This document shows positions 8,440-14,286 of a DNA stretch of 64,000 nucleotides, piece after piece. The stretch is from Bdellovibrionales bacterium Ga0074139. GTDB lineage: Bacteria; Bdellovibrionota; Bdellovibrionia; Bdellovibrionales; Bdellovibrionaceae. Position 1 is the stretch's first letter. Each line of letters begins with the position of its first letter. The translations under genes and the position numbers were made by a program. The notes under the pieces were generated by a model. That model had not been told where the DNA came from and made no database searches. It was given only the letters and a program-made list of their open reading frames with translations. The stretch lies in contig LNEB01000008.1 of NCBI GenBank assembly GCA_001464795.1, positions 1-64,000 on the forward strand, given 5' to 3'.

Positions 8440-9021
8440 TTAGTGTGAGTGACCTTCGGGGGCTCCGCCGAAAGCTGCAATTTCTGCAATTCTTAAAAAT
8501 CCCAATCCAGTGACAACGATTTCATCATTGTCTTTGAGGTCCTTGGACTTAACTGTGAGATGAGTCCCTGTTCGTTTTAATATTTCAAAATCAATTCTTT
8601 TATAGAATCCATTTCGAATTCTATACAGATTCACTTCGGTTCCGGCTGTCACAACAGCTGATTTTGGAATGTTGTGAGAGCTACCAGAACCCACTTTTAA
8701 TTTTGTAATTTCAAAATTTTTTTCAGCTTGTGGTGAGAGCTTGATTCCATTCACTTCACTCGCTTCTAAAATTCCTTTTTCAGGCCCTACCTGAGCGTTT
8801 TCCTCTGAGTGCTCGCCTTCTTCTTCTCCGTGGCCGTGTCCTTCTTCATCATGAGCATGACCTTTTTCTTCATGCTTATGCTCATCCTTTTTTTCATCAT
8901 GTTTGTGCTCAGCTTCTGACTCCTGCTCGTCGTGTTCTTTATGGTCATGGTCATCACTTGAAAATGCCAAACTCATAAAGCTGAAGATGAAGAAAATTGT
9001 TAGAATTGATTTTAGTTTCAT
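8440..9021 (-). CDS. Very short CzcB-like RND adaptor with His-rich N-terminus
   Basis: 193 aa, against about 350-500 for usual adaptors. A signal peptide (about 1-21) is followed by some 60 residues of alternating His/Asp/Glu/Lys, for example DDHDHKEHDEQ and HGHGEEEGEHSE. The conserved part (about 85-190) resembles only the beta-barrel and membrane-proximal domains: ILEASEVNGIKLSPQA, IPKSAVVTAGTEVNLYRIR and DEIVVTGLGFLR. It ends in another His motif (GHSH). No lipoyl halves or helical hairpin are seen. The ATG overlaps the CzcC stop by 4 bases and CzcA follows, so it occupies the adaptor position. Confidence 0.8.
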   Translation of the reverse strand: MKLKSILTIFFIFSFMSLAFSSDDHDHKEHDEQESEAEHKHDEKKDEHKHEEKGHAHDEEGHGHGEEEGEHSEENAQVGPEKGILEASEVNGIKLSPQAEKNFEITKLKVGSGSSHNIPKSAVVTAGTEVNLYRIRNGFYKRIDFEILKRTGTHLTVKSKDLKDNDEIVVTGLGFLRIAEIAAFGGAPEGHSH

Positions 9022-10253
9022 AAAATGACCTCTTGAAATTTATTATCGATAATTAGAATTTGTCCCAAAGCTTCAAGAGCTTCTAGCTCAGATAGGTTTC
9101 GTCTTTCTTCGAGGTCGAGCAGCTGTCGATGAGCTTCAATCACAAGCGAACTTGGTACAAGTCCTCTAAAAAATTGCTTTTCGATTTGCTCATGCTTCTC
9201 ATCGATAACTTTAAGACTGATTGTATTTTTTAAAGCGGATACAGTCTGATAATACTGACTCACGAGTTCAGAGCGCAAAGAAAGCTCGAGCCGTTTTGTA
9301 TGTTCAAGACTCATAGCGGCTGCAAGTTTCTTCTGTTCAGCAAAACTTCGAGATCCTCCATTGAGTGTAAAGACCGGAAGTGGCATTGAAAGACTAAAAC
9401 CCACGAAAGAATCAGAAACGCCGTTATCTTTTGTTGAACGAACTGTTGGACCCACTTTCAAGTCAGGCCAAGCTCCAGCATCAGCTTTTTCTTTCAGCCC
9501 CTCTGCAATTTTAAGCTCAGCCAGAGCTTTTCTCTCCTTTGGCGACAAAATTTGATCATCTTTGGCTTTGCTCAGATCTGGCCAAGATTGTTTTTTTAAA
9601 GGAAGATTTTTTTGAATCAAATCTCGTCTGATTCCTGTGGCAGCGGTCAGTGATTGATACAATTTTTCTTCCTGATTTTTTAGACTGGCAAGTCTTAAGC
9701 TATGATCTCCTAAGGCCATTTTAAACACAGCCAGGGAAACGTTTTGTTCTGGATTAAGGGCAGGTCTTTTTTCAAACTGACCCACAATTTTTGAGAATGT
9801 TTCCACAGACTCTTGCTCAATGCTAGTTTCACTTTTTAGCTGAGTCAGCCTGTAAAGGGCTAGCATCAAATCAAGACGTGTTTGCTGGACGATTTGGTCT
9901 CGCTCGGCTTCGGATTTTGCAATCTCTCCAAGAGCTTCTTTGATTCCCGAGCTTCGTTTTCCACCAAGTCGAAAATTAAAAAAGAGTGTGGCTGTAGTTT
10001 CTGATTTTTCAGAACCCTTCGATACAGTTTCTGCATCAATTTCTGGGTTGATCCACTGCCGACTTGCATCTTCGAGATGCCTTGATGCTTTTAAATTTTG
10101 ATCTGCGATTTGAACTGGTAATGCTGTTTTTTCAATGCACTTCACGAGTTCAGAATAATTTGTAATGCTACATTCAGGGTTCTTGCTTTCGGCAAAGCTC
10201 ATGTGGGCTCCCAGAAAGCAAATAACAAGCGCTAGATACGAAAATGAGTTCAT
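9018..10253 (-). CDS. czcC: CzcC-type outer-membrane efflux factor (TolC family)
   Basis: 411 aa, normal for the family. A signal peptide (MSFAES region) is followed by two repeats of long amphipathic helices with heptad character. The recurring GLVPSSLVIEAHRQLLDLEE-type segment near the C-terminus marks the outer-membrane factor fold. It would form the trimeric exit duct for the CzcA pump. The stop overlaps the next start by ATGA, so translation is coupled to the short adaptor. The gene lies 111 bases after the CzcI-like gene. Confidence 0.88.
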   Translation of the reverse strand: MNSFSYLALVICFLGAHMSFAESKNPECSITNYSELVKCIEKTALPVQIADQNLKASRHLEDASRQWINPEIDAETVSKGSEKSETTATLFFNFRLGGKRSSGIKEALGEIAKSEAERDQIVQQTRLDLMLALYRLTQLKSETSIEQESVETFSKIVGQFEKRPALNPEQNVSLAVFKMALGDHSLRLASLKNQEEKLYQSLTAATGIRRDLIQKNLPLKKQSWPDLSKAKDDQILSPKERKALAELKIAEGLKEKADAGAWPDLKVGPTVRSTKDNGVSDSFVGFSLSMPLPVFTLNGGSRSFAEQKKLAAAMSLEHTKRLELSLRSELVSQYYQTVSALKNTISLKVIDEKHEQIEKQFFRGLVPSSLVIEAHRQLLDLEERRNLSELEALEALGQILIIDNKFQEVIL

Positions 10254-10364
10254 GCGTGTGCTCCAAAGATTTTTTAATTTGTTAGAAATTTTCGAAACTG
10301 AAATGACACTTAAAAGTTTAAATTTGAAGAAAAGTGTCGCTTAAGGATCGTGATTGGATGTCTT

Positions 10365-10712
10365 TTAGGAAATCGGTGGGCGAAATAGACTTGTTTGAAA
10401 GTCAAAAATGAAAAGGGCCACATCAAAGATGTGATGAGGCATTTCAAATGAAACTGTGAACACTGATATCTGAGAACTCATAGGAAACGCACAATGCCCT
10501 AAATGACAATTATGACCCACGCAGGAGTGATGACAGTCAGACTCATCATGACTGCAAGGAAAGTCTTGGTGAGCACTCGTCAATGTGACTTCATTAGCTG
10601 ATAACTCAAGAACAGTATTTTGAGACTTTACATCTGCACAAAAAGATTCAGCGCTACTAAAAGAGCCAAACAAAGTCATCGCAGTAAAGATGTAAGCAAA
10701 AAATGAATTCAA
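10365..10712 (-). CDS. CzcI/DUF2946-like secreted Cys/His-rich protein
   Basis: 115 aa. A signal peptide (ending SSAES) is followed by a Cys/His cluster at about residues 53-75 (CSHDESDCHHSCVGH then NCHLGHC). The end is hydrophobic and closes with the FRPPIS motif. An RPP terminus after a Cys/His patch is typical of CzcI- and DUF2946-like proteins encoded first in czc operons, where they may sense or bind metal in the periplasm. The match rests on architecture and position and is moderate. It is the first gene of the leftward cluster, so its promoter should lie in 10713-10750. Confidence 0.65.
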   Translation of the reverse strand: MNSFFAYIFTAMTLFGSFSSAESFCADVKSQNTVLELSANEVTLTSAHQDFPCSHDESDCHHSCVGHNCHLGHCAFPMSSQISVFTVSFEMPHHIFDVALFIFDFQTSLFRPPIS

Positions 10713-10747
10713 GTTATCTCCGTACAGTGAAAGCTAAGTTTTATTAA

Positions 10748-11114
10748 GTCGATGGTCAAGATTGACAAACCCAGGCTACCAAAGTGCCGCATGGCGAAAT
10801 GGTTGAATCTCAATTTGGTGATTCACCTGGCTACGGCGGAAATTTGGGAATTGGTCTTGGATATAACGCTAAAGACAAACGCTTCGGTTCCAGTATCACG
10901 TGGACCTACAAAGATGCAGTAAAAACGAATTCAAATTCTGGCGCCAACAACGACGGATCTATCGAATTCTATGCGACCGGCGTATAGAGTGCGAGTTATA
11001 TGGTTGGTGATGAATGGTCTGGAACATCTTAGTTATTCAGATCAAACCCTTTTCGGCTCGCCAGTGAATACAAGCCTTGGAAGAGTCGTCGCTTTACAGG
11101 TTCAACGCCGCTGA
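10748..11114 (+). pseudogene. Decayed C-terminal part of an outer-membrane beta-barrel gene
   Basis: Frame 1 encodes glycine/aromatic-alternating strands such as GYGGNLGIGLGYNAK and GSSITWTYKDA, typical of barrel strands. It is broken by TGA at 10763-10765 and by TAG at 10985-10987. After that a +1 shift near 11020 restores a barrel-like terminus (LSYSDQTLFGSPVNTSLG) ending at 11112-11114. No start codon with a ribosome site fits and the N-terminal half is absent. It is probably a relic of a transporter or porin left by rearrangement inside the element. Confidence 0.65.
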
Positions 11115-11431
11115 GGGCGATAATATTTATAGAAATTAAAATCTTATCTTTTATTCAGTTTTTCTGAACTTCGAAAAAACTTGTGGTCAGTTCAGGAATT
11201 TTGAATGGACTTCAGATAACCTGAACGTTATCCAATCTTCCGAAAGCTCTCACTAATTTCAACTTGTTGCTAAGAGCATTCAGGATCTCTGAATCATCAG
11301 GCACAACGAATTTTCAACCGATTTTAAAAATTCAAATTAAGTTTCAACAGCTTAAATCAAAAATCACTCTTAGTTGGCATACCTTGCTTTTTAAGAACTT
11401 TGAACGACAACAAACGCCAAAAGGAGGAAAA
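11115..11431. other. Noncoding stretch with clustered TTCAG/CTGAA motifs
   Basis: No gene seen. TTCAG or its complement CTGAA occurs seven times between 11154 and 11293: TTCAG at 11154, 11191, 11211 and 11279; CTGAA at 11164, 11221 and 11289. Several pair as short hairpins, for example ATTCAG/CTGAAT around 11278-11294. GATAAC/GTTATC form another around 11215-11232. This may be a protein-binding or structured-RNA region. Confidence 0.4.
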
Positions 11432-11629
11432 GTGAATTAGTATTTTAGGAAAAAATTTAATTCGCAAAATCATGAGTTAGAGCCGCTTAATTATAGTCAG
11501 GTTAAGTTCGTTTTTGATGCCGAGAATGACGTCAATTCAATCGATGAACAACATCGATACGAGCAAGTTCTTTGGGAACTTGGATTGATGGCCGCGAAAA
11601 AGTCCAGATTCAAAATGCAAAATAAGTGA
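11432..11629 (+). pseudogene. Small ORF with amber codon at position 3
   Basis: AAGGAGG (11421-11427) precedes GTG at 11432, but the third codon is TAG (11438-11440). The same frame then stays open for 62 codons to TGA at 11627-11629 with a plausible protein composition (KFVFDAENDVNSIDEQHRYE and VLWELGLMAAKKS). No other start lies early in the frame. The simplest reading is a nonsense mutation in a small element gene. A two-codon leader peptide is an alternative. The product family is not recognised. Confidence 0.45.
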
Positions 11630-11697
11630 TTCGTTATCGATTCGATGACTCACTTATTTGGGACGTAATTGATTTTAATAAATTGATCAAAGACTGA
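11626..11697 (+). CDS. Possible 23-aa coupled peptide
   Basis: GTG at 11626 overlaps the stop of the preceding broken ORF as GTGA, the arrangement used for translational coupling. The frame runs to TGA at 11695 and encodes VIRYRFDDSLIWDVIDFNK plus LIKD. It could equally be the shifted tail of the broken ORF. No homologue is recognised. Confidence 0.25.
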   Translation: MIRYRFDDSLIWDVIDFNKLIKD

Positions 11698-11714
11698 GAA
11701 CTGCTAACAAAAAC

Positions 11715-11815
11715 ACCCCCGCCGCTCCTGTCGTCGTCCTCGAGCCGTTACTGACCACCCCCACTCTACGATTGAAGGTGGTCAGTAACTAGGACTAGAC
11801 AGTAACGGCGGGGGT
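11715..11815. repeat. Long imperfect inverted repeat (about 101 bp)
   Basis: Outer arms ACCCCCGCCG (11715-11724) and CGGCGGGGGT (11806-11815) are perfect complements. Inner arms GTTACTGACCACC (11747-11759) and GGTGGTCAGTAAC (11777-11789) are also perfect, around a 17-base loop. CTGTC/GACAG and TCCT/AGGA pair between them. CAGTAAC occurs twice on the right side, so a second fold is possible. The repeat ends 26 bases before the ribbon-helix-helix gene. It has no T-run, so it is not an ordinary terminator. An operator, a replication or transfer origin, or a structured leader are possible. Confidence 0.6.
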
Positions 11816-11841
11816 AATATGTAAGAATAGGAATAATAATT

Positions 11842-12288
11842 ATGAATGAATTTAATAAAGAAGAAGAGAGAGAAGAAGGAAAGAAAACAGGAAAACAAGA
11901 AACGAAAGCAAAGAAGCTAAAATCAACTGAAGATGATCAGTATCGAGTTGTGATTCAGAAAGAATCTAATGATGCTCTGGAAGAATTGGTTCGCAGGACT
12001 AATGACGGATTTGATGGTGGCGAAGTGACAAAATCAGATGTTGTTAATTTGCTTATTTCAAATCATGCAAAATCATTTTCAGATTCAGATATCAAAAGCC
12101 TTTGCCTCCTGCACTTCGACGAAAAGAAAGTTCTAAGAGCCCTGCTACGCAAAGCTGGTGAAGACGGAGATTTGCCTAGTGAAATCAAAAAAGTTCTTAG
12201 AGAACATTTGGGCATCTCAGACAATTCCAAACGTCGCATTTCAAAAGGTGCGCCTGACTTATCCACAGAAAAATCTGTGGATAACTGA
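11842..12288 (+). CDS. Ribbon-helix-helix-like DNA-binding protein
   Basis: 148 aa. A highly charged N-terminus (about 1-33, Lys/Glu-rich) precedes a beta-strand YRVVIQKES, a helix NDALEELVRRTNDGF, and a second helix TKSDVVNLLISNHAK, the order of a ribbon-helix-helix domain. The C-terminal half is helical and charged. A large inverted repeat lies immediately upstream and an excisionase and integrase follow, so a role as element regulator or MobC-like accessory protein is plausible. Its last codons lie within a perfect double DnaA-box palindrome. The family assignment is moderate. Confidence 0.6.
   Translation: MNEFNKEEEREEGKKTGKQETKAKKLKSTEDDQYRVVIQKESNDALEELVRRTNDGFDGGEVTKSDVVNLLISNHAKSFSDSDIKSLCLLHFDEKKVLRALLRKAGEDGDLPSEIKKVLREHLGISDNSKRRISKGAPDLSTEKSVDN
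12259..12284. promoter_or_regulatory. Perfect palindrome of two consensus DnaA boxes
   Basis: TTATCCACAGA (12259-12269) and TCTGTGGATAA (12274-12284) are exact inverted copies around AAAA. Each arm contains TTATCCACA, the strict DnaA-box consensus. It spans the last codons of the ribbon-helix-helix gene. It may titrate DnaA, belong to a replication origin of an excised circle, or form a hairpin ahead of the excisionase gene. Confidence 0.55.
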
Positions 12289-12387
12289 CGGCTTGATTCA
12301 AAAAGAATATAGATCAATTGCGCGACTTCCTGACGTCACTCGCCATCTTTCTCAGCCTTGCTGAGAGCAAGATTCAGGAGTACAATC

Positions 12388-12624
12388 ATGTCTGGATCAC
12401 AAATCCAAAGCTCTAACGAGCAAAAGTTCTTTGAAAATTTAGAGTGGATGAATACTGAAGATGCAGCTCGATACCTACGTCGCTCAGTTGGTCAAATTCG
12501 GAATATGGTTTATCGAGGACAGATAACATTTCGAAAATTTAACAGTCGTTTATATTTTCGAAAATCTGATCTTAACAGAGCCATCGAGTTCTCTAACAAT
12601 GGAGGACCGCATGGCAATAAGTGA
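12388..12624 (+). CDS. Excisionase-like MerR-type HTH protein
   Basis: 78 aa from ATG 12388, which has CAGGAG 7 bases ahead. The core reads LEWMNTEDAARYLRRSVGQI, then NMVYRGQITFRKFNSRLYF and KSDLNRAIEF: the helix-turn-helix_17 pattern of excisionases and recombination directionality factors, with a wing strand (RLYFRKSD). Its 3' end overlaps the integrase start by 14 bases, so the two are translationally coupled. It probably bends DNA at the attachment arms and sets the direction of integration. Confidence 0.75.
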   Translation: MSGSQIQSSNEQKFFENLEWMNTEDAARYLRRSVGQIRNMVYRGQITFRKFNSRLYFRKSDLNRAIEFSNNGGPHGNK

Positions 12625-13765
12625 ATATTCTGAAAATAACGAACAACTTTGGTCAGTGTATGTAAATATGAGAAGTAAGCTTAACCCAAAAATTCGAGTT
12701 CAAAAACGGATCAAGGGATTAAAGACTAAATCAGCTGCACTTCACGAAGAGAAAAAAACATTAAGGCTCCTCACTGAGGAAATTTCTAAGCAAGAACAAC
12801 GTGGTCACACCTGGTTAGATCTTGTCGATGCCTGGGAACTTTCTGAAAGAAAAAACCCAGACCGTACTACAAGTGAAACTACATTTATTGATAACTTGTC
12901 ATTGTTACGAAGATGGACTCAGTACTTGTATCCCATGCACGCGCTAGAAATTGGCCGAGCAGAGATCAAGCACATCCTCAGAGAGGCTGAAGCCCAAGGG
13001 AAATCTCGCAGTTTTCAAGTTAACTTGAAGGCTGCAATCAACGGCGTTTATAAATGGGCAATTGATGAGGGACTTCTAAAGGGAATAACAAAGCTCCCTA
13101 CAGAGGAAGTTCAGCTTCAAAAGCGTAATGAAGAAAAGCTACCCGAGATACTGACTCTCGAAGAAGTTAGAAAACTAATTTCCGAAGCTAGGCTTCACCG
13201 TCACCCTTGGTATTCAGTCTGGGCAACAGCACTTTTGACAGGAATGAGATCCGGCGAGCTTCACGCACTTTTATGGACAGATGTTGACCTAGAGAATGGT
13301 AGGATCTTTCTTTCGAAATCCTATAATCCCCGCTTCAAGATCGTAAAAAGTACGAAAGCTAAGTACTGGAGGAACATTCCAATTTCGAAAGAGCTAAAGG
13401 GATTATTTTTAAGCCTTAAAGCCGAAGCTCCAGAAAGACTGCATGTCCTGCCTCGTTTTTGGCAATGGGATCGTGGCGAACAAGCCTCGATACTCAGAAC
13501 CTTCTGCAAAGAAATTAGTCTGAAATCTGTGAAGTTTCACACCCTAAGAGCTTGCTTTGCAACGCAACTTCTTAGCAGTGGTGTTTCCACAGTAACAGTA
13601 CAAAAAATTTGTGGCTGGAAAGATCTCAAAACGATGGAACGATATGTTAGGCTGGCAGGCGTGGATGAAAGAGGTGCAACAGAGTCCTTACGATTCATGC
13701 CTACAGATGCGGATGTCATGGCTCAAGTCGTGAATTTCTGTGACTTTAAAGCAGAAAATCGTTAA
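12611..13765 (+). CDS. Tyrosine recombinase (phage-type integrase)
   Basis: 384 aa from ATG 12611, with GGAGGA at 12601-12606. An N-terminal [14 protein letters not shown] region (about 1-60), a SAM-like core-binding domain (about 65-165) and the catalytic domain (about 175-360) are in order. Catalytic residues visible are Arg213 (TGMRSGE), a beta-hairpin Lys near 247-251, His310 and Arg313 (HTLRACF), Trp336 in place of the second His (ICGWKDL), and the nucleophile Tyr345 (ERYVRLAG). All are intact, so activity is likely. It follows the excisionase gene and is closed by a hairpin with TGGCTA repeats near the proposed right attachment core. Confidence 0.93.
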   Translation: MAISEYSENNEQLWSVYVNMRSKLNPKIRVQKRIKGLKTKSAALHEEKKTLRLLTEEISKQEQRGHTWLDLVDAWELSERKNPDRTTSETTFIDNLSLLRRWTQYLYPMHALEIGRAEIKHILREAEAQGKSRSFQVNLKAAINGVYKWAIDEGLLKGITKLPTEEVQLQKRNEEKLPEILTLEEVRKLISEARLHRHPWYSVWATALLTGMRSGELHALLWTDVDLENGRIFLSKSYNPRFKIVKSTKAKYWRNIPISKELKGLFLSLKAEAPERLHVLPRFWQWDRGEQASILRTFCKEISLKSVKFHTLRACFATQLLSSGVSTVTVQKICGWKDLKTMERYVRLAGVDERGATESLRFMPTDADVMAQVVNFCDFKAENR

Positions 13766-13791
13766 AAAATGTTTTACCCGATGCGTTTCGA

Positions 13792-13822
13792 GGGATGGCT
13801 ATTTGTGGCTATCCCGCCTTTT
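13792..13822 (+). terminator. Terminator-like hairpin that also carries two TGGCTA repeats
   Basis: GGGATGGCTA (13792-13801) pairs with TGGCTATCCC (13806-13815) as a 10-bp stem with two G-U pairs and a UUUG loop, followed by GCC and four T. It can terminate integrase transcription. The same bases give two TGGCTA copies 10 bp apart, matching the phased repeats at 1221-1248, so it may also serve as an arm-type site. Confidence 0.55.
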
Positions 13823-13854
13823 AAGTACTTAATTTTTAAGGAATTTGTATCGAA

Positions 13855-13865
13855 GACGCCAATTT
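13855..13865 (+). repeat. Candidate attR core (GACGCCAATTT)
   Basis: Identical to 1090-1100 in sequence and orientation, 40 bases outside the integrase terminator and its TGGCTA repeats. It lies upstream of a host-like lipoprotein gene. Confidence 0.45.
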
Positions 13866-13905
13866 TTTACGACTCAGATATAAAACAATTCCTGCCGGAG
13901 ATTTT

Positions 13906-14166
13906 ATGAAAAACCAGTTTTGGAGAATATTTTTAATCACATCAAATTTGATTTTATTTGGATGCGCAAGCACAAGTGAAATCATCACCGGCCCAGATGG
14001 TAGTCCCCACCAACTTGTAACATGCGGTAATGTCAAACTCTGCTACGAAAAAGCCACTGAAGTTTGTGGAGGCCCTTATAAAATTGTGAACACCTCTAAC
14101 GAAGTTTCAGGTGATGCCCAAAGTACGTCAAGTACAACTAAGCTACTGGTTAAATGCCAGAAGTAG
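13906..14166 (+). CDS. Small lipoprotein
   Basis: 86 aa. ATG at 13906 has GGAGA about 7 bases ahead. A signal peptide ends in the lipobox LFGCAS (Cys22). The mature part has GPDGSPHQLVTCGNVKLCYE followed by KATEVCGGPYKIVN. This Cys-rich pattern recurs in short bacterial lipoproteins of unknown role, where the YEKA-x-CP/GG-Y segment is conserved. It is the first host-like gene right of the proposed element end, so its promoter may have been changed by the insertion. A small stem at 14221-14237 follows the gene. Confidence 0.75.
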   Translation: MKNQFWRIFLITSNLILFGCASTSEIITGPDGSPHQLVTCGNVKLCYEKATEVCGGPYKIVNTSNEVSGDAQSTSSTTKLLVKCQK

Positions 14167-14220
14167 AGATTTCTAAAAACCTCGTCAACAACACAAGGCC
14201 CTATCTAACTTTTTGATAAG

Positions 14221-14237
14221 GCTGAAAAACTTTCAGC
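14221..14237 (+). terminator. Weak hairpin after the lipoprotein gene
   Basis: GCTGAAA and TTTCAGC form a perfect 7-bp stem around AAC, 55 bases after the lipoprotein stop. No T-run follows, so termination would be weak. Confidence 0.25.
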
Positions 14238-14286
14238 ATGAAAAATTAAAAACAAACATCTTAATTCTGAATGCTAAAATATTCAC

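Larger units (their letters stand above)
1090..13865. mobile_element. Putative integrative metal-resistance element, about 12.8 kb
   Basis: GACGCCAATTT occurs at 1090-1100 and again, same orientation, at 13855-13865. Inside these ends lie TGGCTA repeats in helical phase (1221, 1232, 1243 at the left; 13796, 13806 at the right), arranged as arm-type integrase sites would be. A tyrosine recombinase gene with an overlapping excisionase-like gene lies next to the right end. The enclosed DNA carries a leftward Czc/P-type ATPase metal-resistance cluster, DNA-binding proteins and decayed genes. No relaxase or conjugation gene is visible. The recombinase, adaptor and cargo genes are seen directly; the exact boundaries are inferred from short repeats. 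Confidence 0.55.

Noticed and set aside
11715-11815. Inverted repeat as an integron attC site or a terminator
   Set aside because: No GTTRRRY/RYYYAAC core pair is placed correctly, the recombinase is not IntI-like, and there is no T-run.
12259-12284. Double DnaA box as the chromosomal replication origin
   Set aside because: Only two boxes are seen, inside a coding sequence, with no dnaA, dnaN, gyrB or AT-rich unwinding element beside them.
13836-14036. Leftward frame over the small lipoprotein gene
   Set aside because: The rightward gene has a ribosome site, signal peptide and lipobox; the opposite frame has none of these.
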